Counted from the stretch's first letter, positions 1 to 12,071 are shown. The stretch: 64,000 nucleotides of DNA from Pictodentalium vernedei (GCA_031216915.1 CM062296.1:662781838-662845837), one strand, 5' to 3'. Notes: generated by a model not told the origin, from the letters alone. Program-made: numbers and translations.

Positions 1-805
1 ATTTTGTACCGATGATGCAAAAATCAGTTTTTTGTACAGAACTTCTGTATGAAAGTTCTGATTTGAATAAAGTTTTGTATAAATGTATAGTACAATGGGA
101 TACATCACATATAATACGGGTTTTTTTCTCGTGCGTAAATTATGCAAATTAGACTGACTTTGATTTATTTAGTGTTACTTTCAGAGCTGTAAGTGCCAAG
201 CTGCTATGGCTCGGGCTAGAGGCCGTATTTATGAACCAATCTTTACGAAACTTCTTGGGTACCTTTGTTATGACCGTGGGACGAGAACGAGTGTTTTTGG
301 GTGCAGTCCCAAATTCCAGATGGCTGCCAGCAGCCATTTTGTACCGACCATGCCGAAATCTGTTTTTTGTACAGAACTTCCATATGAAAGCTCTGATTTG
401 AATAATTTTTTGTATGAATGTTTAGTACCATGGGATACATTACATATATTACAGGTTTTTTTCTTGTGCGTAAATTATGCAAATTAGGCTAACTTTGATT
501 TATTTAGTGTTACTTTCAGCACTGTGAGTGCAAATCCCAATACGGCTCGGGCTAGAGGCCGTATTTATGAACCGATCTTCAAGAAACTTCTTGGGTACAT
601 TTGTTATCACTGTGGGATGAGAAGGAGTGTTTTTGGGTCCAGTCTGAAATTCAAGATGGCCGATAGCAGCCATTTTGTTCAAAATTAAGTGCAATCAGAT
701 TTTTGCGCACAACTTCCAAATGAAAGATCTGATTTGAATAAATTTTTGTATGAATGTTTAGTACCATGGGATACATTACATATAATACAGAGTTTTTATC
801 GTGAA
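1..805 (+). repeat. HINE-A core tandem units, 5'-truncated by window edge
   Basis: Units with a period near 338 bp: the phrase GGCTCGGGCTAGAGGC recurs near 208 and 545, each followed by a conserved run through CAAGATGGC and CATTTTGTAC. The same unit fills 1631-4649, 35304-35905 and 60845-61781. Short open frames on both strands come from the repeat composition and are not genes. Confidence 0.85.
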
Positions 806-821
806 TAAATTATGCAAATTA

Positions 822-1075
822 GGGGTCCGGGTGGGACTTAGAAAATTTTGGACCAAAATCCGGAAATTAGTTTTTTGGTTTTTTATGTTTTGGTCAATTT
901 TAAGACAAAAAAAAAAAATTTTTTTTTACACTGAAAATTTGGGGTCCGGGTGGGACTTAGAAAATTTTGGACCAAAACCCGGAAATTAGTTTTTTGTGTT
1001 TTGATGCATTTTGGACAATTTTAAGAAGAAGAAGAAAAAATTTTAGTCTGAAAATATTTTGTTTGGGACTGAAAA
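822..1075 (+). repeat. Two units of the 122-bp GGGTCCGGGTGGGACTT satellite
   Basis: Two copies of a unit beginning GGGGTCCGGGTGGGACTTAG, continuing with TTTTGGACCAAAA and ending in an A-run/T-run. The unit and its 3' flank (AGAAGAAGAAAAAA, then TATTTTGTTTGGGA) are the same as in the 2.1-kb array at 37546-39640, so the two loci share a common source. Confidence 0.85.
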
Positions 1076-1144
1076 TTTCCACACAAAAATAATAATCTAC
1101 AATGATTAGTCTTAATCTGTAGTCCATTACAGTCACCTTGCAAT

Positions 1145-1364
1145 TCTTTTATTATTGTTGACTGGGCCAAAACAAATATTAATTCCTGTCATATTCATTA
1201 TTCAGTTGTCTTGGTCACTGCAAGTACTAATTCCTGTCATATCCAAGTTGAGCTAAAGAGTCATTGACTCTTTCATTTTTATTGTAAACATAGCATAGAG
1301 GGAACAGAAATTAACATATTCTCAATTATCACAATTGTTCTACAGTGTCATTGACACTTTCATT
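1145..1364 (+). mobile_element. Two successive HINE 3' termini (fragments)
   Basis: Two 3' ends lie 84 bp apart: AAGTTGAGCTAAAGAGTCATTGACTCTTTCATT (split here as AAGTTGAGCTA, hairpin, TTTCATT) ending near 1279, and CTACAGTGTCATTGACAC plus TTTCATT ending near 1363. The first hairpin keeps its pairing by paired changes relative to the second (GAGTCA/TGACTC against GTGTCA/TGACAC). Confidence 0.7.
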
Positions 1365-1464
1365 GGGCTTTAATTGTTCTGAAGTGCAGGTGCTTCAACT
1401 TGAATGCATCATTTTTAGTGGATGAGCTTCATATTACTGATGAAGTTAAATAATTTTGTCTGTT

Positions 1465-1590
1465 AGGATTTGCCTTGTTACAATTTATGAGAGAATGCCA
1501 GTAGGCACTCCCTCATGAATTGTAACAAGCAAAGACACATGAACAAACTTTGATGTCCAAAAAAAATAATAATTCAGCACTCTACCAGTA
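1465..1590. repeat. Foldback MITE fragment (same family as 54732-54981)
   Basis: A hairpin starting TTGCCTTGTTACAATTTATG and returning through AATTGTAACAAGCAAAG, followed by CAGCACTCTACCAGTAAGAG, which corresponds to the terminal inverted repeat of the complete copy at 54732-54981. The left terminus is missing. Confidence 0.7.
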
Positions 1591-1630
1591 AGAGACGCAT
1601 GGAAATGGTGGGTGAATTATCGCTCACCTC

Positions 1631-4600
1631 TTTTTAGCTCAACTTTGGCGAAGCCAAATTTGAGCTTATGCCATGGCCCGTCATCCATCTGTCCATCTGT
1701 CGGGCTCGGGCTAGAGGCCCTATTTATGAACCGATCTTTACGAAACTTCTTGGGTACCTTTGGTATCACCGTGGGACGAGAACAAGTGTTTTGGGGTCCG
1801 GTCCGAAATTCAAGATGGCCGATGGCAGCCATTTTGTACAGAATTAGGTGCAATCAGATTTTTGCACAGAACTTCCATATGAAAGTGCTGATTTGAATAA
1901 TTTTTTGTGTGAATGTTTAGTACCATGGGATACATCACATATAATACGGGTTTTTTTCTCATGCAGAAATCATGCAAATTAGATGAACTTTGATTTTTTC
2001 AGTGCGACTCACACAGTTAGTACACATGTCAATACGGCTCGGGCTAGAGGCTGTATTTATGAACTGATCTTCACGAAATGTCTTGGGTACCTTTGTTATC
2101 ACCTTGGGACGAGAACGAGTGTTTCTGGGTGCGGTCTAAAATTCAAGATGGCTGCCAGTGGCCATTTTGTACCGAAATTAGGTCTAATCAGTTTTTTGTA
2201 CACAACTTCTATACAGCTCAGACTAGAGGCCATATTTATGAACCAATCTTTAAGAAACTTCTTGGGTACCTTTGTTATCACCGTGGGATGAGAGCAAGTG
2301 TTTTTGGGTGTGGTCCGAAATTCAAGATGGCCACCAGCAGCCATTTTGTACAGAATTAGTGCAATCAGTCTTTTGTACAGAACTTCTGTATGAAAGTTCT
2401 GATTTGAATAAATTTTTGTATGAATGTTTAGTAACATGGAATACATCACATATGGTAAGGATTTTTTTTTTCGTGCAGAAATTATGCAAATTAGATGAAC
2501 TTTGATTTATTCAGTGCTACTTACACAATGTAAGCACACATGTCAATACGGCTCAGGGTAGAGGCTGTATTTATGAACCGATCTTCACTAAACTTCTTGG
2601 GTACCTTTGTTATCACCTTGTGACGAGAATGAGTGTTTCTGGGTACGGTCCAAAATTCAAGATGGCTGCCAGTGGCCATTTTGTACCGAAATTAGGGCCA
2701 ATCAGTTTTTTGTCACAAGTTCTATGCAGCTCGTATTTATGATCTGATCTTCACAAAACTTCTTGGGTACCTTTGTTTTCACCTTGGGACAGGAATGGGT
2801 GTGTTTTGGGGTGCCTTTGTTATCACTGTGCTATGAGAACAAATATTTTGGGGTTCAGTCAGACCCACTCTGGGACTCAAAGATTTTTTTCTAGTTTAGC
2901 ATCTGACTGTCACCCACCTTTACAATACTTTACCTATACATTTGTTACAGGCAACGGTCAGTATTTATGTACAGACCGTTACAATACTTTATATGTTTCT
3001 TTGTTATCAGGTCATTACCTAGATGTTTGTCATTGCTGTGTTACATACTATAGATGTACATGTCTTTGTCTTGACAAGTTGAGCTACAGTGTCATTGACA
3101 CTTTCATTTGTATGAATGTTTAGTACTATGGGATATCACATATAATACAGGTTTTTTTCTCATGCGTAAATTATGCAAATTAGACTAACTTTGATGTTTT
3201 TTGGTGTTACTTTCAGCACTGTAAGTGCAAATGCCAATACGGTTCGGGCTAGAGGCCGTATTTATGAACCGATCTTTACGAAACTCCTTGGGTACCTTTG
3301 TTATCACCGTGGGATGAGAACAAGTGTTTTGGGGTCCAGTCCGAAATTCATGTTGGCCGATGCCAGCCATTTTGTACAAAATTTGGTGCAATCAGATTTT
3401 TGCACAGAACTTCCATATGAAAGCGCTGATTTGAATAATTTTTTGTGTGAATGTTTAGTACCATGGGATACATCACATATAATACGGGTTTTTGTCTCGT
3501 GCAGAAATTATGCAAATTAGATGAACTTTGATTTTTTCAGTGCTACTTACACACAGTAAGTACACATGTCAATACGGCTCGGGCTAGTGTCTGTATTTAT
3601 GAACCGATCTTCACGAAACGTCTTGGGTACCTTTGTTATCACCTTGGGATGAGAACGAGTGTTTCTGGGTGCGGTCCAAAATTCAAGATGGCTGCCAGTG
3701 GCCATTTTGTACCGAAATTAGGTCTAATCAGTTTTTTGTACACAACTTCTATATGGCTCAGGCTAGAGGCCATATTTATGACCCAATCTTTACGAAACTT
3801 TTTGTGTACCTTTGTTATCACCGTGGGATGAGAACGAGTGTTTTTGGGTGTGGTCCGAAATTCAAGATGGCCACCAGCAGCTATTTTGTACCAAAAATTA
3901 GTGCAATCAGTCTTTTGTACAGAACTTCTATATGAAAGTTCTGATTTGAATAAATTTTTGTATGAATGTTTAGTAACATGGAATACATCACATATAATAC
4001 GGGTTTTTTTTCGTGCAGAAATTATGCAAATTAGATGAACTTTGATTTATTCAGTGCTACTTATACACTGTAAGTGCACATGTCAATACGGCTCCGGCTA
4101 GAGGCTGTATTTATGAGCCGATCTTCACAAAACTTCTTGGGTACCTTTGTTATCACCTTGGGACGAGAACGAGTGTTTCTGGGTGCGGTCCAAAATTCAA
4201 GATGGCTGCCAGTGGCCATTTTGTACCGAAATTAGGTCCAATCAGTTTTTTGTCACAACTTCTATACAGCTCATATTTGTGAACTGATCTTCATGAAACT
4301 TGTTGGGTACCTTTGTTTTCACCTTGGGACAGGAATGAGTGTGTTTTGGGGTGCCTTTGTTATCACTGTGCTATAAGAACAAATATTTTGGGGTTCAGTC
4401 AGACCCACTCTGGAACTCAAAAGATTTTTTTCTAGTTTAGCATCTGACTGTCACCCACCTTTACAATACTTTACCTATACATTTGTTACAGGCAATGGTC
4501 AGTATTTATGTACAGACCGTTACAATACTTTATATGTACCTTTGTTATCAGGTCATTACCTAGATGTTTGTCATTGCTGTGTCACATACTATACATGTAC

Positions 4601-4649
4601 ATGTCTTTGTCTTGACAAGTTGAGCTACAGTGTCATTGACACTTTCATT
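1631..4649 (+). mobile_element. HINE-A: Helentron-like non-autonomous element, internally duplicated
   Basis: The 5' end is a T-run plus TAGCTCAACTTTGG with a small hairpin, followed by CATCCATCTGTCCATCTGTC. The core has units of about 334 bp (with a 182-bp short unit). The 3' end is AAGTTGAGCTACAGTG, hairpin GTGTCATTGACAC, then TTTCATT. TAGCTCAACTT at the 5' end is the reverse complement of AAGTTGAGCTA at the 3' end, i.e. subterminal inverted repeats. A first 3' end sits at 3105 and the second at 4649: core landmarks repeat at a constant offset of about 1540 bp, so this is a 1.54-kb tandem duplication. No protein is encoded. Confidence 0.7.
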
Positions 4650-5312
4650 GTTCATTGAAAGTACAAATCCATAACAGTTTATTTCCCATCATCATAATAC
4701 ATGGCAATCATTTATGATTCTGTATACCACATTATAAAAATTCAATGCAAAAAAAAAACCCCATAAAACAAGGATTTTATAGATGGACACTTTCCCAGTG
4801 GATTACTCCCGCAACGTATCGAACATGCAGTGCTTCCCCTTGATTTGAATTTCTGTATTCACAATTGTCAAAAGCAACCTGACTGTCATTACACTAAATA
4901 TCAATGATATGGTATAAACCCTTCAAGATATGTGTTATATTTTCTTAATTATAATTAGAATGTAAAATCCAGAGCTAATTTCAGCGGATGGCACCTATTC
5001 TTTGTCGGTAAGATTTTACCCCTGTCCAGCAGGGTCTCTAAATGTCCAACAGGAGTCAGTTTGTATCTGTCATTTTGTCCGGCAAAAAATTATACCCAAG
5101 CTTGCTACACACTTATTCTAACATAAAACCTTGTATGATCACTGGACTTCTATGAGTTACATTTTGCAGGTTCTGTAAATGTCATGTCATGACCATGGAT
5201 GACCGACCCCCATCATGCAAACAGGCTGGGATTTTTTCCAGTGAACGGATAATTGGGAACTGCCACCTGGAGCTTTTGTTTGTAAAAGTGGACATTTTGA
5301 ACTCATTCATTG
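4650..5312. other. Unassigned stretch
   Basis: Nothing recognisable: no long open frame, no tandem array, no terminal repeats I could pair. Confidence 0.5.
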
Positions 5313-5553
5313 TTAACCCTTTACCCAATGTAACGGCCAAAACTGGCCAGCGCTATTCATAAAAATTGCTAATTAATTTTCAATATTGTTTGTTTTTTGT
5401 CTCAAAAACATAGGTTATGGCCCCTCTTTGGAACGAGCTCGTTGAGCTCGTTCCAAAGAGGGGTCATAACCTTTGTTTTTGAGACAAAAAAATGTGTTTT
5501 TCAAGAATGTTGTATGCAAGTGTCGGCTGTTTTCATGTTAGGTGAAGGGTTAA
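5313..5553. mobile_element. TTAA-flanked foldback MITE (piggyBac-like ends)
   Basis: The ends read TTAACCCTTTACC and GGTGAAGGGTTAA, i.e. TTAA target plus CCCTTT/AAAGGG-type termini as in piggyBac MITEs. The interior folds back on itself: ATAGGTTATGGCCCCTCTTT pairs with AAAGAGGGGTCATAACCT around the centre GAGCTCGTTGAGCTC. No transposase. Confidence 0.8.
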
Positions 5554-6347
5554 AGGGTTCTGTTATCCTCCTAACTAACATAAAGACAATTGATATTAAA
5601 AATGACCATTGGCTGCTTTTGAATCATAAATCTACTCTGTCAGAGAAAAACTACGCTTGTAATTCTATACCCAAGATGAAATGGGTTTATATAAAACCCA
5701 TGCTGGGAGATAGATAAAGTGGTGTATCTAGCAATTTACCTTGTTCAGTCTATTATCCTTGCATGTTCAGCAAACATTACATTTGTGTTTAAGGAGATGA
5801 AAAAATTATGAAATTATGAAAGGAGGCTTATTGATATAACTTTAGGAACAGTTCTATTCATAACTATCAAAACCTGAACAGTGGCATCTTTTCACCAGCT
5901 TTTCTCTGTGGTGTTTGTACATTCCTAGCTTTAACAGCACTGTAGGCAGAGACCAGCCGACTAGGTATTTTGGGTGAAAAAGTTGCCACAGATCGGCAAT
6001 CTTTGCTTTGCCTTCATTAAAAAGCAACTTTCAGACTGCTGTGTGCAAATTCAGTCTACCTTGAAATTACGTGAATTTCACACACAATTTAAAAAAAAAA
6101 TAATCACTTTGTTGGAAGTATTAAACGTTGTTGGAGCTGATATTCATAGTAACTAAAAATGAAATCAACAGATAAAAAAAAAGTAATCAGTCAACCCAAC
6201 ACATTTTTGCTTACAGTAAATACAGGTGACAACCAGCAAAAGACATGTGATTTTCATTTGAACATTCTTTCAAAACAACTTTTTGAACTAATGACCCACA
6301 GGGGGTATTTTTCGAAATAAACAACATTTTGGGTCAAAGCTTCGCTT
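5554..6347. other. Unassigned stretch
   Basis: No coding or repeat structure recognised. Confidence 0.5.
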
Positions 6348-6570
6348 TTAACTCCTTGCATGCTGTTGGCAGGTATTCCTGCCCAGGACAGGATTTCTCG
6401 TGCCATTTATATAAGTATAGTTTGGGCACATTTAATCAAAATTTTTCCCTGTAAATTGAATTGTTGTTTTCACCAATGTCTTAAGCTATATTTAAATGAA
6501 TTTTTCATCACATCCAGTCATGGCTGCTGATGAAAAATATTTTGAAGATACTCAGCGGGATAAGATTTAA
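6348..6570. mobile_element. TTAA MITE, diverged copy
   Basis: Starts TTAACTCCTTGCATGCTG and ends CAGCGGGATAAGATTTAA. It aligns along its length with the better preserved copy at 9615-9863 but has lost half of the central hairpin (it keeps GTCATGGCTGCTGATG). Confidence 0.7.
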
Positions 6571-6897
6571 TTCTCTTTTGAAGTGTAAAATGTCTACCTT
6601 GTTGACATTGTCGGGATGCACTCTATTAGCTTCCAAGAGTACTTGCTTCAGACAAGGGTCCCCCAAAGCACTGGAATTTACCAGAATTACTTATGGTGAT
6701 CTTAGCTTTATAAAAAATTATATACCTCCTGGAATTTTTTGGCAGAATTTATTTTTCTAAATAAATTACATAAACATGTTTTTTTTCACTTTATTTCTCT
6801 CAGCTTTTGTAAGTTATTTACATGTGAGAAAACTATTGAATAGAGCAATCATGCAGAAGCCATATTTCATACATCACCTTCTATCTCACTCCCAGCT
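6571..6897. other. Unassigned stretch
   Basis: A short open frame at 6530-6760 overlaps the MITE end and resembles nothing I know. No other signal. Confidence 0.4.
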
Positions 6898-6908
6898 TTC
6901 AGTTGACT

Positions 6909-7240
6909 CATTGTAGACTGTTTGACTTCTATGCTAGAGGTCCTGAGTTTGATTCCCTTGGGCAAGCCACTTTATCCTGGTTGCCTACATGGGGTCACAA
7001 TGACGCCAGGTACTAAGGCGTACTGCACGTTCGTTGATGATGCACATGTCTTCAACCTCTGTAACCCTGCTTGAGCAGAGCTTGAACAGAGTTAGAATGT
7101 TGAGGAACTGACAGTTGCTCGTCAATGCTCAGTGCTTCTGTCTGGGTACTCTGGTTTCCTCCACCCGTAAAACTGTAATGGTCACGATTAGCCATTGTGC
7201 ATGAGTATGTGACCTTGAACACCAATAAATATAGAAATAA
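6909..7240 (+). mobile_element. tRNA-headed SINE, tail A, with internal deletion
   Basis: The tRNA-like head is degraded (GTAGACTGTTTGACTTC, AGTTTGATTCCC for the B box), followed by the shared body (CTTGGGCAAGCCACTTTATC) and tail A (GTGACCTTGAACACCAATAAAT). Compared with 34456-34824, about 24 bp between the head and the body are missing. An 11-bp target duplication TTCAGTTGACT lies at 6898-6908 and 7241-7251. Confidence 0.85.
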
Positions 7241-7451
7241 TTCAGTTGACTTCTCCCTCAAGTCTGAAGAGGGAGAAGTGCCTTCTCCCTTAATATACCC
7301 CCAAGGCTGGTCACTGAATGTAGTAATCTGTTCATCCTGTGCTTTGAGTCCTGTATAGATTCGCAAATGGTTGTTTCATTTGCTCATCTTCCGCCTTCAA
7401 AAAAAAACAAAACAGGTGACTGATTTTTCATTCACCTGCACTACTAGGCCT

Positions 7452-7941
7452 TAACCTGTTACCTAATGAGTCAGCCACTTCTGCCTGCATAATTTACAAA
7501 TTAAACAGTTGAAAAAAATATTATTTTTCAAATCTTTTCAATAAAACTAGATGTGACCTCTCATTGGAATGAGCTTGTTGAGATCATTCCAATGACTAGG
7601 CCACATGAGGTGGTTTAGTCAAAATTTTTGAAAAATTTGAAAAAATAATATTTAAAATAATAAAGTTTGATGTCGTCTGCACAAGCCAGAAAATAAGCAG
7701 ACTGTCATCTTTAGAATGAGGTTCCCTGAGGGTGAATTTAGTGATGCTACCCTGCACAGCAGGGTTGCATCACTAAATTTACCCTCTGTGAACCTCTATC
7801 TGAATCAGGGTCTCAAAACAAAACAGAAAGAAGTACCCAGAGAATAAATTGGCCCACAGTATGGGATAGCATCATCAAATTCACCCTCTGGGAACCTTAT
7901 TCTGTAAATGCCAGACTGCTTATTTTAGGTGAAGGATTCCT
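7452..7941. mobile_element. TTAA-type MITE with a second foldback inside
   Basis: The left end TTAACCTGTTACCTAATGAG and right end GGTGAAGGATTCC are a degraded pair of the TTAACC.../...GGGTTAA class (compare 59715-59960). The interior foldback pairs CTCATTGGAATGAGCTTG with GATCATTCCAATGA. From about 7690 to 7926 a second repeat is nested, with AAGCAGACTG against CAGACTGCTT at its ends and a hairpin at 7716-7793 around CCCTGCACAGCAGGG. Confidence 0.6.
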
Positions 7942-8001
7942 TAGGTATTCATTTGTTATCTCTTGTAGCAGCATCATCATCTATATTATATTTTGATTTC
8001 T

Positions 8002-8128
8002 CATGGGAACCACCGGGAATTAGAGCATTGCTTGTTTACTGCTTTCCTGGACTTTATATCTATGTTGTGGTCATGATATAGCCATAGATGCTGACACTGA
8101 TCTTAAACACCAATAAATAAATAAATTT
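8002..8128 (+). mobile_element. Tail-A retroposon, internally deleted copy
   Basis: Begins CATGGGAACCACCGGGAA with GCTTGTTTACTG, jumps directly to the TATCTATGTTGTGGTCATGA segment and ends CTTAAACACCAATAAATAAA. It matches both ends of the 221-bp copy at 54475-54695 with the middle missing. Confidence 0.7.
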
Positions 8129-8519
8129 ATTATGCCTCATGTCTGTGACATCAGCCGTGATTGTTTAATTTGACACCTTCTAAAAGTCATAGTACTGGAG
8201 TTTTTGGACAAAAACACAGGTACTATCGGAACATTCTTCCCTGGAGACGTGAAAACAAAGAAAATGTAAGCTCCACTTCGATTGATCAACATTGATTATG
8301 CAAGCACTGATTGGAATGTCTCAAATCAAACAGCGGCGCCTTGTCTGTTTAACTTTTTTTGTTACCGATAGACACAAACGTAACTTGATTCATTTGGAAA
8401 ATACAAAGAACGAAGTTAGCAAAAGATTTACGACCAATTCTGTGTTGAATTTTGTTGAAGTGTTTCCAGTAATGGATGCTACCAGGTACAGCGTAAGAAT
8501 TTTGCATTTGTCGTCGACT

Positions 8520-9300
8520 GAGTGAGGATGTGGAAACTTATTCTGATAAGGAACTTGATAACCTGCTGGCTGATTTTTATGTCAATGTGAGAACTAAGCA
8601 AAAACAGTTATATACTTAGAGTTCCCTAATTTGTTTCAGACATGCAATCAGTAGATTTCTTGACAGAATATTTTAACTGGGGACTGAATTCAGAAAGTCA
8701 TCAGAAACTTTTAAAGCTGTCCTTAAACACCTCCGACAAGAAGGAAAAGGTTCTGTTGAACACAAAACACCAATTTCCCCCCTTGATATGCAGAAAGTTT
8801 ATCAGCACCCCATAGTTTTCAATCCTGACACTCCTCAAGGACTGTTAAATAAAGTGTGGTTTGAAATTGTATTTTATTTCTGCCGCTGCAGTCAAGAGAA
8901 TCAATGTGCTTTGACCCCTGAACATTTCAAAATCTGCCATGATGACAGCAGGCATAAATTCATGAGAATTAGGAAATTGGAAAAAGACAAAAATCACAGT
9001 GGGGAGTTCCACCTTTTTAGGGTGGTGGGGGGGGGGGGGGTGGTGGGTGGCTTACATGTATGCCACTGGTACCAGAATGTGCCCTTTGCCAGCTTTGATA
9101 AGTATCTAAGTAACAGACACATAAATGAGCCAACATTATTTCAGTCTGCGTTGTGTTCATTTGACAACAAACAAGAGAAATGGTATAGTCAGTCACATTT
9201 AGGTAAAGATACTTTATCAGGAATGATGAAGTAAATAAGTCAGCCTGCCAACTTATCAGCCGTATACACAAATCACTGCATACACGCAACATGGGAAAGG
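8520..9300 (+). pseudogene. Crypton / KIAA1958-like tyrosine recombinase pseudogene
   Basis: A broken gene of the DUF3504 class (Crypton-derived tyrosine recombinases such as KIAA1958, ZMYM2 and QRICH1 relatives). Reading in order: an N-terminal stretch with SDKELDNLLADFYVNVRTK (8524-8617), a stop, FRHAISRFLDRIF after a possible acceptor TTTGTTTCAG, then an open segment 8710-9234 with GLLNKVWFEIVFYFCRC, KNHSGEF and FASFDKYLS. After one stop at 9232 the frame continues to the family's C-terminal motif as YTNHCIHAT, where relatives have H-x-x-R; the Arg is His here. A run of 14 G at 9027-9040 sits where relatives have a short Gly stretch before RMYATG, and the reading frame shifts nearby. Family identity is from remembered conserved motifs; several stops and shifts make it non-functional. 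Confidence 0.72.
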
Positions 9301-9614
9301 AAAACAGCATCCTAGTTTTAACTTCAGTGGGTGTGGTTTCAGTTTTAACTGCAAACAATGAATTTAAAAGAATCAGGAATATTAAAAACTCATGTGTTGT
9401 TCACCACTTCTTCAATCATTTATATTTCCACAAGTTTAGTAGTCTCCGTCTCAAGTTCTCTCTGCTTAATTCTAACAACTGTCGTCCAAGAAACATGAAT
9501 TTATATTCCCATTACACCACTTATCACACAAGTACTTTTATAAACTTTCCAACTGTAGATCTAGCTCCTACTGAGTCCTAGTCTTGTACAGAATGATCCA
9601 GTATAGTTTCACCA
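9301..9614. other. Unassigned stretch
   Basis: Follows the recombinase pseudogene. Possibly its decayed 3' end, but no motif is recognisable past 9300. Confidence 0.4.
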
Positions 9615-9863
9615 TTAACTCCTTGCATGCTGCTGGCAGATATTCCTGGCCAGGACAAAATTTCTCTTGCTACTAAAATTAGTATAATTTGGGTACATTT
9701 AATCAAATTTCCTCCCTGCAGACTGAATAGATTTCTTTGCCAATGATTTCTTGAGATAAATTCCGATGAACTTTTCATCAAATCTAGTCATGGCTGCTTA
9801 ATAGCAGCCATGACTAGATTTGCTGAAAAATATCTTGAAAATACTCAGCGGGTTAAGAGTTAA
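9615..9863. mobile_element. TTAA MITE with central hairpin
   Basis: The termini are TTAACTCCTTGCATGC and GGTTAAGAGTTAA, inside TTAA. The centre is a perfect hairpin, AAATCTAGTCATGGCTGCT paired with AGCAGCCATGACTAGATTT (about 9779-9820). Same family as 6348-6570. Confidence 0.75.
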
Positions 9864-10138
9864 TAATGAATTATAATATGAACAGCATGATGCAGTTGTA
9901 AACACTTGCCTTTGGTGATATAGAAACTCCCAAAGCGATGGCACTTGTAACAAGTCATTTTCGAATTTGGTGATCTGTAATCACCTAAAGTGGCTTCATT
10001 CATTCCAAATGATGTCACTAAAAGCATGTTTCTGGATTGGACTACATTGTTACAAGATTGATGACATGTTGCAGTTAATGCTTAGCAGTGAAAGCTATTT
10101 CTTTGTTCAGCATAATAAAATAATTAGAATGTTTCTTT

Positions 10139-10267
10139 TCATGTTCTGTCGGCCAATAGTACCTGAGTTTGTGAGATTTCTGTTAAAAACCTTCAGCAGT
10201 TTTGCTGCTTCAGGTTTTATTTCAGAAATCACACAAACTCCGGTACTATCGACTGATAGAACATGAA
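10139..10267. repeat. Foldback inverted repeat
   Basis: The arms CATGTTCTGTCGGCCAATAG and CTATCGACTGATAGAACATG continue inward through GAGTTTGTGAGATTTCTG against CAGAAATCACACAAACTC. About 50-bp arms with a 30-bp loop; the arms are a few percent diverged. Confidence 0.75.
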
Positions 10268-10548
10268 AAACGTTCTAATATTATAATAGTATTCGACCAT
10301 TTAAAGGTTAATTGTGAAAAAACTGAATTCTTGTAATTTGAACCAATCCATTAACAATGATATAGAATAGATGATGAAAGTTACCTGAAATACCAATAAA
10401 TAAATACTTGTGATGATAAAACGTGTTCTTTGACCCCAATCATGCAAAGTTTATTTTCAACAGTCCCACAAACTGCAAACACTTGCAGCTATGACACTTG
10501 GTACACCAGATCATTCAGTCGTCACTTTGATCACCATGGTCATTCATT

Positions 10549-10680
10549 CCCTGTGGGAACCTCTAAAATGTGCAACAAATGTAAACGATTGACTAGACTT
10601 TATCTCCCATGTTGTGATTTTGATTAGACATTGTGCAGAAAAATGTGACCTTAAACACCAATAATAAATAAATAAATAAA
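10549..10680 (+). mobile_element. Tail-A retroposon, shortened copy
   Basis: Starts CCCTGTGGGAACCTCTAAAA and ends GACCTTAAACACCAATAA plus AAATA repeats. GTCATTCATT occurs at 10539-10548 and again just past the tail near 10696, a possible but imperfectly placed target duplication. Confidence 0.65.
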
Positions 10681-10772
10681 TTGTTATCCACACTATTGTC
10701 ATTCATTTTAGTTGACATTCAGAGTTGTACTCACTAAAGTATACCTCATTGTATGATTTTCCCATGCAGGTG

Positions 10773-10983
10773 GTTCTCTATGGGATCCCTGGAAAGTGAA
10801 GCAGTGTTTATTTACTGTGGCAAACAACCTCGATTTTATTGGAAAAATAAGTCCTGAGGCCTCTAAAATAGGCAGCATGGGTATAATCGATTGGTAGGAC
10901 TTGATTTCATATCCATGTTGTAGTCATGATTAGCCATTGTTTAGAAGTATGTGACCCTAAACACCAATAAATAAATAAATAAA
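10773..10983 (+). mobile_element. Tail-A retroposon, full-length
   Basis: Runs from GTTCTCTATGGGATCCC to CCTAAACACCAATAAATAAA, collinear with 54475-54695. It is bounded by an 11-bp target duplication CCATGCAGGTG at 10762-10772 and 10984-10994, the mark of target-primed insertion. Confidence 0.85.
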
Positions 10984-10994
10984 CCATGCAGGTG

Positions 10995-12071
10995 TTTGGA
11001 GTCAGTCCACCTTGGGTGATACTAGCACATATTTGGGCTTCATGCTGGAGTGTGGGGAACTTTGCTTAAAGGCTTCATATTCTCTAGATGTGCTTCATAT
11101 TATCTTTGACGTTAAGTTATATTTATGCTGTATTGTTTTGCATTGTTCATTCTGCCTGACAAGAGTCAACAGAGCTTTTATGGAATGATTTGGTCGTCCA
11201 TCTCTTGTCCACATTTTGTGTCATGGCCATAACTTAACCACTGAATATTTTTTTTAAAAACTTTATAACGATATGTATTATCAAAAGACAGTGTGTCGCA
11301 AATAATAATCTGGTGTGTGCCCTGCAAGGTCAAGGTGACAGGCCCTATGTTAAGGTGACAGAAAAACTTTGACATTTCACTGTCACCTTTGTCTGGTTAC
11401 ATATAACTTGGTATGATTGACAGATCTTATTCATACTTGGTACAATTATCACTCATGACTCAAAGGTGTGTTGCAACTTTGATCCAAGTCATATCGGGGT
11501 CAAAATCACACACAGCAAAACTTTGATATTATTATACACTGTTGGGGAAAGTGAATGCAGAAGTATCCTGTTTGAACAAAATATATAATGTTTAACAATC
11601 AGCAAATGAAGATTAAATTTTATTTGGCATAAAAGCAGAAGATAGATTCTGAACCATTAATTTTTCATTTCCACATAGGTTAATGATAGTGCTAGCAATT
11701 TTAATATCATCCCATCAGAGCCTGGTCATAATTAATGAGATTTCAGGGTAACCCTTTTCTTGTGTTCTTTCTGTATATATCTGCCCTGAAAGTAGTGACC
11801 TTAAATGGAGCTCTTGTTACAATTTATGGGAGAGTGCCTGACGACATATATGAACAAATTTTGATGATCAGGAATAATTTAGCACTCTACCAGTTGATTA
11901 ATTGTTTGGCTCATTGTGGCCACTGTTTTCTTATAACAGGTTGTTGTTCTTGTTTTCTTTTGTTGCTTAAGTACAATTTTAATTCCTGGAAATGATGCAT
12001 TCTCCAATCTCTGATTGTTTGGAAGCTCTCTGCAAGGGCTTCCTAAGCATAAGTGTCAGATGCAGGTATTA
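10995..12071. other. Mostly unassigned; fragments of the CTGGTAGAGTGC MITE family
   Basis: Segments near 11025-11100 (TTTGGGCTTCATGCTGGAG, GCTTCATATT) and 11805-11905 (TGTTACAATTTATGGGAGAG, TTAGCACTCTACCAGTT) match interior and terminal parts of the MITE at 54732-54981. No gene is visible in the rest. Confidence 0.5.

Noticed and set aside
2099..2449. Open frames of 90-116 codons in the HINE-A core
   Set aside because: They recur in every core copy with changing frame and stops, on both strands; repeat composition, not genes.
8292..8525. 77-codon frame before the recombinase relic
   Set aside because: Could be decayed N-terminal sequence of that gene, but no motif matches; left unassigned.
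9017..9358. Pro-rich open frame antisense to the recombinase pseudogene
   Set aside because: Its Pro run is the complement of the G-run; nothing else supports it.
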